The translations under genes were made by a program, and so were the position numbers. A stretch of DNA of 11,868 nucleotides from Alkalinema sp. CAN_BIN05 (GTDB taxonomy: Bacteria; Cyanobacteriota; Cyanobacteriia; Leptolyngbyales; Leptolyngbyaceae): positions 1 through 11,868 of the forward strand of contig JAJAYH010000308.1 of the NCBI GenBank assembly GCA_026786325.1, read 5' to 3'. Shown here piece by piece: positions 1-6,557 of the stretch. The notes under the pieces were generated by a model. That model searched no databases. It saw nothing but the letters and a program-made list of their open reading frames with translations, and had not been told where the DNA came from. How positions within the stretch are numbered: position 1 is the stretch's first letter; each line of letters opens with the position of its first letter.

Positions 1-2
1 AT

Positions 3-226
3 TTTGATTGGCCGAGAACAGACACTTAAAAAATAGGACGAGACAATCTAAAATACATATCGAGTTTGGGTAGACTTTTTGTCTAGAATTTAATGAAAAA
101 TTATTGAAATCGTCTACATTCAGTCGTATTATAGTGGTAGTTTATACTTGGAATGGAGATTCAATTCGATTGATTTCTGCACGTAAAGCCGATCGTTCTG
201 AACGTCAGCAATATTTGGAGGGATGA
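3..226 (+). pseudogene. brnT: Decayed BrnT toxin gene (remnant)
   Basis: The last 34 or so codons before the TGA at 224-226 read as the C-terminus of a BrnT ribonuclease toxin: VVVYTWNGDSIRLISARKA, followed by DRSERQQYLEG. This matches the family's conserved VVVYT..GD.IR.ISARKA ending. The same frame upstream reads AENRHLKNRTRQSKIHIEFG (11-70), which resembles the BrnT N-terminal helix region, and FDW is found in the +1 frame at 3-11. The gene is broken in three ways: an apparent one-base loss near position 11, an in-frame TAG at 71-73, and about 15-20 residues missing from the middle compared with the usual 90-residue protein. It directly abuts an intact brnA, the normal toxin-antitoxin order. 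The C-terminal identity is strong. The N-terminal reconstruction is inference, and the true 5' end may lie just left of the window. Confidence 0.7.
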
Positions 227-228
227 AG

Positions 229-477
229 ATGGAAGAAACCTACGATTTTAGTCAAGGTAAACGAGGGGCGATCGATCCAGTTCCTTCAGGCAAGACGCGG
301 ATTACGATTCGATTAGACGATGACATCTTGGCTTGGTTTCGAGAGCAAGTGCATTTATCCGGCGGTGGCAACTATCAGACATTGATCAATGATGCCATGC
401 GTCAACATATGCAACAACAGCGCGAACCATTAGAATCGATCTTACGGCGTGTTTTGCGAGAAGAATTGAATCGTTAA
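229..477 (+). CDS. brnA: BrnA-family antitoxin, orphaned
   Basis: This small DNA-binding antitoxin would neutralise BrnT and repress its own operon. Visible features are the N-terminal YDFSQGKRGAIDPVPSGKTR segment and a ribbon-helix-helix core, RITIRLDDDILAWFREQ followed by GGNYQTLINDAMRQHM. A basic C-terminal helix ending ILRRVLREELNR is an extension beyond the core. Two ATGs compete. The one at 223 overlaps the brnT stop as ATGA, but the GGAGGG at 217-222 lies almost on top of it. The same Shine-Dalgarno is about 7 nt from the ATG at 229, so 229 is preferred (82 residues). The coding frame is undamaged although its toxin is a pseudogene, so it may persist as a stand-alone regulator or may be at an early stage of decay. 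The family call is confident from the LDDDILAWF and GGNYQTLIN motifs. Confidence 0.88.
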   Translation: MEETYDFSQGKRGAIDPVPSGKTRITIRLDDDILAWFREQVHLSGGGNYQTLINDAMRQHMQQQREPLESILRRVLREELNR

Positions 478-496
478 TCGAAGCGGTAATGCCGTA

Positions 497-537
497 GTTT
501 GGAGGGTCGCGATATATGAATTCTTAGACCCTCAAAC
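497..537. terminator. Bidirectional hairpin between brnA and the MBL gene
   Basis: GTTTG-GAGGGTC (497-508) pairs with GACCCTCAAAC (527-537). This is an 11-bp stem with one bulged G and an 18-nt loop. It lies in the 65-bp space between two convergent genes, the usual place for a shared terminator. There is no long T-tract on either side, so intrinsic termination is inferred from position and structure only. Confidence 0.5.
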
Positions 538-542
538 CCCAT

Positions 543-1334
543 TTAAACCGCTGTCGGCAAAGGTTCTAGAACGATCGCCGTCCGTTCTCCAGGTTTCGGC
601 TCTAGGACGCGAGTTTTCAATGCTTTTGAGATTAATTGTTCTTGTAACTGTGATGGGCCACCGTCTGCTTTTAGGATTTTAATCAGCAATCCTTCAAAAT
701 TAATATCGCCGCCCGCTGCTGTCGGGAGCATGACCTGTGGCGTAACCCATTGTGCCAATTCTAATGCGCTAGATGTGCCTTTAATGAATGCACCGACCAA
801 GGGTAATTTCAAATCAATCATAGGCGTTAACACTACATCGATCGCCCCGATTTGCTTCAATTTTGGTGAATGATAACCATGGGGTTCGTAATACAAGGTT
901 GTGCCTTGAACTAAGTCTTTAATCACGTAGGCATTTTCTTTTGTGCCGGGACCAACGGTAGATCCTTCAAGGGCTTGAATTTTCACTTTGCCATCTAAGG
1001 TAAAAACCCGATCGTGTTTGAGTTCAGTCACCTGAGTGAAGCCCAATGATGTCGCGACTTTGGCCGCAGACGGGGAACCTACGATCGGAATTGATTTATC
1101 TAATGCCTTGAGCGTTGCTGGATGAGCGTGATCTTCCAAGCCTTGAGATAACAAAATTAAATCAATGTTTTCTGGAATCGATCGGTCTTGTTTGCGAAAT
1201 CCACGGAAAAACCACTTCGCACTACCAAACATCAAATCCCCAACCAGCCAAGGATCCATCAAAATTCGGGTTGTTTTCTCGCCCTCACCCAGTTCAATTA
1301 GCCAAGAATTGCTGTCTAACCAAGTGAGATACAT
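543..1334 (-). CDS. MBL-fold metallo-hydrolase-like protein with degenerate metal motif
   Basis: This 263-residue protein has the layout of the metallo-beta-lactamase fold (Lactamase_B_3-like). An N-terminal strand region, TWLDSNSWLIE, is followed by ILMDPWL, then the motif-2 region LILLSQGLEDHAHPATL at about residues 59-75, and a later YYEPHGYH segment around 149-155. In active family members motif 2 is HxHxDH. Here the first two histidines are replaced by Q64 and L66, while D68 and H69 remain and H71 is added. From memory, the SQGL(E/D)DHAH form is characteristic of cyanobacterial and plant homologues, so this looks like a lineage-specific variant rather than a local mutation. The start is supported by GGAG about 8 nt upstream on the minus strand. 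It lies 204 bp downstream of the S4 gene on the same strand and may share its transcript. Substrate unknown. Confidence 0.82.
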   Translation of the reverse strand: MYLTWLDSNSWLIELGEGEKTTRILMDPWLVGDLMFGSAKWFFRGFRKQDRSIPENIDLILLSQGLEDHAHPATLKALDKSIPIVGSPSAAKVATSLGFTQVTELKHDRVFTLDGKVKIQALEGSTVGPGTKENAYVIKDLVQGTTLYYEPHGYHSPKLKQIGAIDVVLTPMIDLKLPLVGAFIKGTSSALELAQWVTPQVMLPTAAGGDINFEGLLIKILKADGGPSQLQEQLISKALKTRVLEPKPGERTAIVLEPLPTAV

Positions 1335-1412
1335 GAGAAATTCTCCAAAGGATCAAATGGGGTTCACGTCTAACTACAAATCAGTTCAACGTCATTCCAG
1401 ATTATCATTTTA

Positions 1413-1436
1413 GGTCGGCTGACCGATCGGCTGACC
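1413..1436. repeat. Two-copy 12-nt tandem repeat
   Basis: GGTCGGCTGACC (1413-1424) is followed directly by GATCGGCTGACC (1425-1436), 11 of 12 bases identical. Each copy could fold a short GGTC/GACC or GATC-type stem. It lies between the S4 and MBL genes. No function can be assigned. Confidence 0.6.
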
Positions 1437-1491
1437 CTACCCTCCGTCGGTACGGATCACATCCCAAACTGAGATTGCGATCGTAGACTGC

Positions 1492-1515
1492 ACTCAAAAT
1501 CACACTCAAAATCAC
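1492..1515. repeat. Two-copy 12-nt tandem repeat
   Basis: ACTCAAAATCAC occurs twice head to tail (1492-1503 and 1504-1515), then decays into ACACCC. It sits just beyond the 3' end of the S4 gene. It is probably a slippage product in untranslated sequence. Confidence 0.65.
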
Positions 1516-1538
1516 ACCCAATCATTACACCCAAAAAG

Positions 1539-1814
1539 CTACGCCCAAGCATCATTACCACTGGTGAGTTCCACCGTATAACCCTCCCCAAACGCTTCAA
1601 CCACATCTCCATTCCGAAGCTTGCGACCTCGGCGGGTTTCAATGGTGCCATTCACTCGTATTTCGCCCGATTGAATCAACACTTTTCCTTGGCCGCCTGT
1701 GCCCACCATGCCCACTACTTTTAGAAATTGGTCGAGCTTAATAAAATCGCCCGCTTGTTCACCATGGGCATTCTCATAAAACTCTTCCTGATTCTCCTGT
1801 AAAACATCATCCAT
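1539..1814 (-). CDS. S4-domain RNA-binding protein (YbcJ-like)
   Basis: This small protein (91 residues from the chosen start) is mostly a single S4 domain, the alpha-L fold used by ribosomal protein S4, pseudouridine synthases and small stand-alone RNA binders. After an acidic lead of about 22 residues comes FIKLDQFLKVVGMVGTGGQG (24-43), then KVLIQSGEIRVNGTIETRRG (44-63), RKLRNGDVVEA and a terminal strand. The spacing and the ETRRGRKL basic loop match the YbcJ-type family. The frame stays open upstream to a GTG at 1826, but no Shine-Dalgarno precedes that GTG. The ATG at 1814 has GGTGGA about 5-6 nt upstream and is preferred. It probably binds structured RNA or ribosomal RNA; the specific target cannot be read from sequence. 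It is divergent from the MBOAT gene and upstream of the MBL gene on the same strand. Confidence 0.85.
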   Translation of the reverse strand: MDDVLQENQEEFYENAHGEQAGDFIKLDQFLKVVGMVGTGGQGKVLIQSGEIRVNGTIETRRGRKLRNGDVVEAFGEGYTVELTSGNDAWA

Positions 1815-2194
1815 GGATTCCACCACTCATCTATATATAAAGTCCGGAATCCATATTCCCACAGATCTATTGCATTCCGCTGTCTCGATATCGCTTAAAT
1901 AACGCTATCAAACATTATGAGCCTGTTAAAAAATCAAAAAAATTGCCCTGCCCCTGTTGGATTTCTCACAAACAGTCCGACAGGACACAGAACAGTTGAA
2001 CGTGTCTTTAGTATCTCACTGATGCTTAATGCCTTGGCTCGTCGTTAGGGCCAGTTTATCTATTGGCTATTCCCTGAGCTGATGCCTGAAACCTGATAAT
2101 GCGCTGATCAGATTCTGTGATCACAGTGCAGCAGTTCGGCTACACTACAGGTCTTGTATAGATACCAATTCATACTCTATATTTAGCGTTTGTC
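1815..2194. promoter_or_regulatory. Divergent intergenic region between the S4 and MBOAT genes
   Basis: This stretch of about 380 bp must hold promoters for both divergent genes. A TATATA run near 1833-1838 could be the -10 region of the S4 gene, but no convincing -35 partner was found. An imperfect hairpin, CCTGTTGGA (1953-1961) with TCCGACAGG (1976-1984), has 9 bp including one G-T pair and a 14-nt loop. A perfect palindrome lies at 2115-2126. CTGATGC-like words recur between about 2018 and 2105. No coding sequence was recognised. Confidence 0.5.
2115..2126. promoter_or_regulatory. Perfect 12-bp palindrome, possible operator
   Basis: CTGTGATCACAG is its own reverse complement and ends 68 bp before the ATG of the MBOAT gene. 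It contains TGTGA and TCACA, the two half-sites recognised by CRP-type regulators, but they abut with no 6-bp spacer, so it is not a standard CRP or SyCRP1 site. Operator function is inference. Confidence 0.4.
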
Positions 2195-3688
2195 ATGAAC
2201 TTCCTCTCTTTGACCTATGCCCTCTTTCTGTTAGGGACATTGGGTATTTATTGGTCAGTCTCTGGAACCCATCTCAAAATGTGGGTTTTGGTCGTTGCGA
2301 GTTTGCTGTTTTATGCATCGCTTCAGCCGCAATATATTCTATTGCTGTTGGCCCTAACCTGGATCACGTTTCAACTGGGTCGGGCGATCGGGGCACCACC
2401 GGATTGGCGGATTGAGGATTGGCAGTTTGCCCAACAAGACTGGAATCGTCGCCGCCTTCAACTTCTGATGTTGGGTGTATTTATTCAGCTTTTTTTACTG
2501 TTTAGCTTCAAATCGATCGCACTCCTAGCCCTATCAAGCATTGCCGCCCTGTTCCATTTGAACCTCGCACCAACGGAAACAGCGCTCAAAACCCTAAATG
2601 CATTAACGCCCGTGGGCTTGAGCTTTTTTACCTTTGAATGTATTTCCTATTTGGTGGATGTCTACCGGGGTGCGCCTGCGTCGAGAAGTTTTCCTAGGTT
2701 TGCCAGTTACAAACTCTTTTTCCCAAAGGCCATTTCTGGACCAATTACCCGCTATCCACAATTTATCACTCAAATCCAAAGCGTAACCTTTCCCCGTGCT
2801 GACCAAATCACTGAGGGGCTTTGGTTGATTGCCTGCGGTGCGGTTAAAAAAGGGATTTTTGCAGATCATTTAGGCACGTTTACTGCTCTGAGTTTTGAGA
2901 ATATTCCTCGGGCCGGGAGTGGAGATCTTTGGCTGGCGTTGATTGCCTATGGGTTCCAGATTTATTTAGACTTTAGTGGTTATGTCGATGTGGCTCGTGG
3001 AAGTGCGATGTTGCTGGGGATACAGTTGCCGCAAAATTTTGATTTTCCTTATTTCAGTACCAATTTGGCTGATTTTTGGCGACGCTGGCACATGACGCTT
3101 GGGGATTGGCTGCGGAATTATTTATATTTTCCGCTGGGTGGATCTCGGCGCGGGCTGCTGCGGACTTATGGAAATTTGATGCTGGTGATGTTGGTGTGTG
3201 GGCTGTGGCATGGTGCGACTTGGGGCTTTGTGCTGTGGGGAATGGTGCATGGGTTGGGGTTGATCGTGCATCGGTTGGTCGATCGTTGGAGCGATCGGAT
3301 CCCTGCTATGGCTACATTTTGGGCGAGTTTGCCTGGAATTTTTGTGGCTTGGTTCTTTACGCAGTCCTTGGTGATGTTGAGCTGGATTCCGTTTCGAGTG
3401 ACGCAGTTTAAGGATGTAGGCTTGTTTTTTAGCAGTTTGTGGGGAAAGACGGCGGATCCACAGTTTTTGAGTAAGGTGTATGGTGAGACGTTGAAGCTAA
3501 CGCCGGGGCAGTTGAGTATTGGGTTGAGTTTATTGTTCCTGGGAATGGCGATCGCGTATTTGTTCCATCGGGGTCTAAAAGTTCAAATAAACTGGTATCT
3601 CAAGCTTCTCCTTGTTCCAATTTGGCTTTACGCTGTTTATTTACTTGCACCACAGGGTGTAACGCGGTACATCTATTTTGATTTCTAG
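2195..3688 (+). CDS. MBOAT-family membrane O-acyltransferase (AlgI-like)
   Basis: The product (497 residues) is a polytopic membrane protein of the AlgI/DltB/PatA group, which move an acyl group, commonly acetyl, across the membrane onto a polysaccharide or other extracytoplasmic acceptor. The N-terminus starts FLSLTYALFLLGTLGIYW, typical of AlgI-like proteins. The core carries NFDFPYFSTN at about 281-290, then DFWRRWHMTLGDWLRNYLYF with conserved H299, PLGG, and finally CGLWHGATWGFVLWG with the invariant catalytic histidine H339. Many hydrophobic helices flank these, and the length is normal for the family. No Shine-Dalgarno is evident; the first in-frame ATG is used because the N-terminus aligns with the family pattern. 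It is the first gene of a tight rightward cluster. AlgI-type proteins usually need an SGNH/AlgJ-like partner, which is absent from this window, so acceptor and acyl donor are unknown. Confidence 0.93.
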   Translation: MNFLSLTYALFLLGTLGIYWSVSGTHLKMWVLVVASLLFYASLQPQYILLLLALTWITFQLGRAIGAPPDWRIEDWQFAQQDWNRRRLQLLMLGVFIQLFLLFSFKSIALLALSSIAALFHLNLAPTETALKTLNALTPVGLSFFTFECISYLVDVYRGAPASRSFPRFASYKLFFPKAISGPITRYPQFITQIQSVTFPRADQITEGLWLIACGAVKKGIFADHLGTFTALSFENIPRAGSGDLWLALIAYGFQIYLDFSGYVDVARGSAMLLGIQLPQNFDFPYFSTNLADFWRRWHMTLGDWLRNYLYFPLGGSRRGLLRTYGNLMLVMLVCGLWHGATWGFVLWGMVHGLGLIVHRLVDRWSDRIPAMATFWASLPGIFVAWFFTQSLVMLSWIPFRVTQFKDVGLFFSSLWGKTADPQFLSKVYGETLKLTPGQLSIGLSLLFLGMAIAYLFHRGLKVQINWYLKLLLVPIWLYAVYLLAPQGVTRYIYFDF

Positions 3689-3723
3689 TTGTTAGAATAT
3701 TTATTCTTGCCTAAGGTTTCCCA

Positions 3724-4149
3724 ATGCGTCCTGCTCTGAATAGCCATAACTCGTCTGATGCGATTCCAAGTGATGGAACTCTGAGTAATGTGACGTTGAG
3801 TGATTCTTCAAATCCTTCGTTTGATCCGAATGTGACTCGTGTGCGCGATTGGGGCACGGTGACGACACTTGAAGAGACCGATCGGTATCGGATTAATCGG
3901 ATTGAAGTGAGTCCGGGACAATCAATGTGTATGCAGATACATTACCACCGCAGCCAGCATTGGGTGGTTGTGTCAGGGACGGCGACGGTGACATGCGGCG
4001 ATCGGGAATTGCGGCTGATTCCGAAACAGTCTACTTATGTGCCGATGCATACGAAGCATCAAGTGCGAAACAGCGGCGTGATTCCGTTGGTGATGATTGA
4101 GATTCAAAATGGCGAGTATCTGGGCGAAGACGACATCATTCGGCTATAA
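3724..4149 (+). CDS. Stand-alone cupin, phosphomannose isomerase type II-like
   Basis: This 141-residue protein matches the C-terminal cupin of bifunctional mannose-1-phosphate guanylyltransferase/mannose-6-phosphate isomerases (ManC/AlgA), without the nucleotidyltransferase part. After a Ser/Asn/Asp-rich, probably disordered head (1-38) come RDWGTVTTLEE, RINRIEVSPGQS and the metal motif HYHRSQHW (H73, H75, H79) leading into VVVSGTATVT. The second cupin motif is VPMHTKHQVRN (H112, N116), and the end is QNGEYLGEDDIIRL. The family usually has HxHRxEHW; here the Glu is Q78. If active it would interconvert mannose-6-P and fructose-6-P, but single-domain versions may instead bind or sense sugars. 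It starts 35 bp after the MBOAT gene and ends 39 bp before the next one. The pairing recalls alginate clusters, where AlgA and AlgI act in the same pathway. Confidence 0.85.
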   Translation: MRPALNSHNSSDAIPSDGTLSNVTLSDSSNPSFDPNVTRVRDWGTVTTLEETDRYRINRIEVSPGQSMCMQIHYHRSQHWVVVSGTATVTCGDRELRLIPKQSTYVPMHTKHQVRNSGVIPLVMIEIQNGEYLGEDDIIRL

Positions 4150-4151
4150 AA

Positions 4152-4174
4152 GTAGAATTATTAGCTATTTCTAC
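4152..4174 (+). other. Small intercistronic hairpin
   Basis: GTAGAA (4152-4157) pairs with TTCTAC (4169-4174) around an 11-nt AT-rich loop, in the 39-bp gap between the cupin and hydrolase genes. There is no T-tract. It could be an mRNA-stability element or chance. Confidence 0.3.
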
Positions 4175-4188
4175 AACGCATTCTTTTT

Positions 4189-5202
4189 ATGACTTATCCA
4201 TTGCCTGAGTTTTACAACAGATCTCGTGTCGGTCAAGTGTGGCGCGTTCCGTACCAAAAACGATCGCACCAAGCGCAGCAATGGGCCGTTCAGCAATCTA
4301 TTTCCCCCGCGAGTCACGATAAAACGCGTATTGCATTATTGGCGATCGATGTCCAAAATACCTTTTGCATTCCCGAGTTTGAACTGTTTGTGGAGGGATC
4401 ATCGGGCCAAGGTGCAGTGGACGATACGGCAAGGCTTTGCGAGTTTATATATCGGAATTTAGGCCAGATCACCACTATCATTCCGACCATGGATACCCAT
4501 CGGGCCATGCAGATTTTCCATGCTATTTTTTGGATAGATGGTTCGGGAAATCACCCGGCTCCTGTTGCTACGCAGATCACGTTGGATGATGTGGAATCGG
4601 GGATTTGGCGCGTCAATCCTGCCCTTGTTTCTAGTCTGGGTCAGGACGAGGCGGCACTTCAAGCCCATGCACTGCACTACGCCCGCCAACTTACGAATAA
4701 CGGCAAATATCCCCTGACCATTTGGCCCTATCACTCAATGTTGGGGGGCATTGGTCATGCGTTGGTGTCGGCATTTGAAGAGGCTTGTTTTATTCATACC
4801 GTTGCCCGATCGCAGCAAACGCAATTTGAACTGAAGGGTGAAAATCCACTGACCGAGAACTACTCGATTCTTCAGCCAGAGGTGCTGACGGGATCAGGGG
4901 GGCAATCGATCGCATTCAAGAACGATCGGTTAATCAATCAGCTTTTGACCTACGACGCGGTATACATCGGCGGACAGGCAAAGAGTCATTGTGTAGCTTG
5001 GACCATTGCAGATTTGCTGAATGAAATTCAACGTCGTGATCCAAAACTTGCCGATAAAATTTATCTCCTCGATGACTGTGCCTCTCCGGTTATCGTGCCC
5101 GGAATTGTTGACTTTAGTGATGTCGCAGAAGCAGCCTACGATCGGTTTGCGATGGCCGGGATGCACCGGGTTTCGTCTTTGGATGCGATCTTTTCGGGGT
5201 AA
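4189..5202 (+). CDS. Enlarged nicotinamidase/isochorismatase-like cysteine hydrolase
   Basis: This 337-residue protein belongs to the isochorismatase-like hydrolase superfamily. The Asp-Lys-Cys triad is visible: D54 in ALLAIDVQNTF, K216 in FELKGENPLTENYS, and C268 in YIGGQAKSHCVAWT. The metal ligands typical of nicotinamidases also look present: D102 and H104 in PTMDTHRAM, H111, and H182 in IWPYHSM. This suggests an amidase of the nicotinamidase (PncA) type rather than a metal-free isochorismatase. It is much longer than the usual 180-220 residues: about 47 extra residues precede the first strand and there is an insertion of about 60 between the metal site and WPYH. The substrate may therefore be larger than nicotinamide. 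It is the last gene of the MBOAT-cupin-hydrolase cluster, on one strand with short gaps. The superfamily is certain; the substrate is not. Confidence 0.85.
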   Translation: MTYPLPEFYNRSRVGQVWRVPYQKRSHQAQQWAVQQSISPASHDKTRIALLAIDVQNTFCIPEFELFVEGSSGQGAVDDTARLCEFIYRNLGQITTIIPTMDTHRAMQIFHAIFWIDGSGNHPAPVATQITLDDVESGIWRVNPALVSSLGQDEAALQAHALHYARQLTNNGKYPLTIWPYHSMLGGIGHALVSAFEEACFIHTVARSQQTQFELKGENPLTENYSILQPEVLTGSGGQSIAFKNDRLINQLLTYDAVYIGGQAKSHCVAWTIADLLNEIQRRDPKLADKIYLLDDCASPVIVPGIVDFSDVAEAAYDRFAMAGMHRVSSLDAIFSG

Positions 5203-5351
5203 ATTAAACGGTTTTAAATGAGTGAATTGTAAAGAAATATTCCTAAATCTTAAGATATTATGTTGCTCATTTGCTACGAATACACTAGGGTGACAGAAGG
5301 AGAAACGCTCCACCCTAATTCTGGGGAAATTTTATAGCGTCAACTGCGGGC
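5203..5351 (+). promoter_or_regulatory. Upstream region of sasA with leader hairpin
   Basis: This 149-bp AT-rich gap ends the preceding cluster and should hold the sasA promoter. TAGGGTG (5286-5292) pairs perfectly with CACCCTA (5311-5317), enclosing an 18-nt loop that contains AAGGAGAAA, a Shine-Dalgarno-like run too far (about 45 nt) from the sasA ATG to serve it directly. No -35/-10 pair with proper spacing was convincing. Confidence 0.4.
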
Positions 5352-6557
5352 ATGTCTAACCCCACCTCCGACAAAGCGTCCCTCCAGCTTTTGTTGTTTG
5401 TCGATCGTCGTCCTGGAACCCGAGAGCAAGTTCGTCAGATTCGTGTACTTTTGCAAGATTTACAGCAAAGTAAAACCTTTGATCTGAAGGTAATTGATGT
5501 AATTGAGCATCCTTATTTGGCTGAACGGTTTCGGATTATCGCCACCCCATCACTAGTTAAAATCTCCCCCGAACCCAAGCAAACTCTAGCGGGATTAAAC
5601 CTAGCCAGTCAGCTTCAATTGTGGTGGCCTCGGTGGGAAAGTAGTACAGGTTATCTGCCTCCGTCTGATCTTTTTTCTCAGGCTGATCAGTCGGACGATT
5701 CGATCGGACCTGATGTTGGAGAAGGCTTTCTTGACAATGTGCGACTGGATGATGTGGGGGATTTGGCTCAACATGCCGAGTTAATTAAGCGTTCTGATGA
5801 AGTTTTTCAACTGCGACAAGAACGAGACGATCTGGCTTCTCAATTGCGATTCCGCGATCAAATAATCGCCATGCTAGCCCATGATATTCGCAATCCTCTG
5901 ACCGCTGCATCGATCGCGGTTGAAACGCTTGAAATCGCCAATCGTCCTTCAACGGATGAGAGCAATCGTTACGTTACGCCTGCGATGCGAACGAAGTTGT
6001 TGCACCAAGCTCGGACTCAGTTGCGCATTATGAATATGATGATTACCGATATTCTCGAAGCGACTCGAGGCCATCATGCTGGGATTGAGATTAAGCCTAT
6101 TGCGTTAGATTTGGCTTCGGTTTGTGGAGAGGTAATTCAAGCGCTGGATTCTAAAATGGCTGAAAAAAATCAGCATCTCACCACCGACATTCCTAGTGAC
6201 TTACCGCCTGTTTATGGTGATCCCGATCGGATTAAGCAGGTCATCTCAAATCTTTTGGATAATGCCATCAAGTACAGTCCCAGCTCCGGGACGATAGATC
6301 TGTCCATCCTGCATCGTACTGCCCAAAAAATCCAAATTAGTATTTCAGATAATGGTCTAGGAATCCCCGATGTGAGCCGTAACCACATTTTTGAAGAGCA
6401 TTACCGCCTAAAGCGAGATGAATCACAGCAAGGCTACGGGATCGGTCTATCGGTTTGTCAACAAATTGTGCGCGCTCACTATGGCCAAATTTGGGTGGAT
6501 TCCGCTCCAGATCAAGGCAGTCGCTTTCACTTTACCCTTCCTGTTTATCGGTCTTAA
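5352..6557 (+). CDS. sasA: Circadian output histidine kinase SasA
   Basis: SasA binds KaiC through a KaiB-like thioredoxin-fold domain, autophosphorylates, and passes phosphate to the response regulator RpaA, linking the KaiABC clock to global transcription. The N-terminus, from LQLLLFVDRRPGT to LQLWWPRWE (about residues 11-94), is the KaiB-like domain and includes FRIIATPSLVKISPEP. An acidic linker and short coiled-coil (about 100-165) lead to the H-box, IIAMLAHDIRNPLTAA, with phospho-acceptor H177. The ATPase domain has the N-box around N304 (SNLLDNAIKYS), G1 DNGLGIP (333-339) and G2 GYGIGLS (361-367), all intact. At 401 residues it is slightly longer than the well-studied Synechococcus protein (387), mainly because of the linker. 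No signal peptide or membrane helix is seen, so it is cytosolic. The kai genes and rpaA are not in the window. Identification is strong. Confidence 0.95.
   Translation: MSNPTSDKASLQLLLFVDRRPGTREQVRQIRVLLQDLQQSKTFDLKVIDVIEHPYLAERFRIIATPSLVKISPEPKQTLAGLNLASQLQLWWPRWESSTGYLPPSDLFSQADQSDDSIGPDVGEGFLDNVRLDDVGDLAQHAELIKRSDEVFQLRQERDDLASQLRFRDQIIAMLAHDIRNPLTAASIAVETLEIANRPSTDESNRYVTPAMRTKLLHQARTQLRIMNMMITDILEATRGHHAGIEIKPIALDLASVCGEVIQALDSKMAEKNQHLTTDIPSDLPPVYGDPDRIKQVISNLLDNAIKYSPSSGTIDLSILHRTAQKIQISISDNGLGIPDVSRNHIFEEHYRLKRDESQQGYGIGLSVCQQIVRAHYGQIWVDSAPDQGSRFHFTLPVYRS

Noticed and set aside
129..139. GTAGTTTATAC as a possible NtcA site
   Set aside because: NtcA sites need GTA-N8-TAC; here the spacer is 5 and the sequence lies within the brnT remnant.
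1457..1651. 64-codon minus-strand ORF overlapping the S4 gene
   Set aside because: It overlaps the S4 domain in another frame; its end translates the ACTCAAAATCAC repeat as CDFECDFEC, an artefact.
3076..3411. 111-codon plus-strand ORF inside the MBOAT gene
   Set aside because: It is an out-of-frame shadow over the most conserved MBOAT motifs; its translation shows no domain.
4459..4734. 91-codon minus-strand ORF in the hydrolase gene
   Set aside because: It is antisense to coding sequence with conserved metal-site residues, so it is a shadow.
4930..5313. 127-codon minus-strand ORF over the hydrolase gene end
   Set aside because: It is antisense to the catalytic-cysteine region of a clear enzyme and has no recognisable features.
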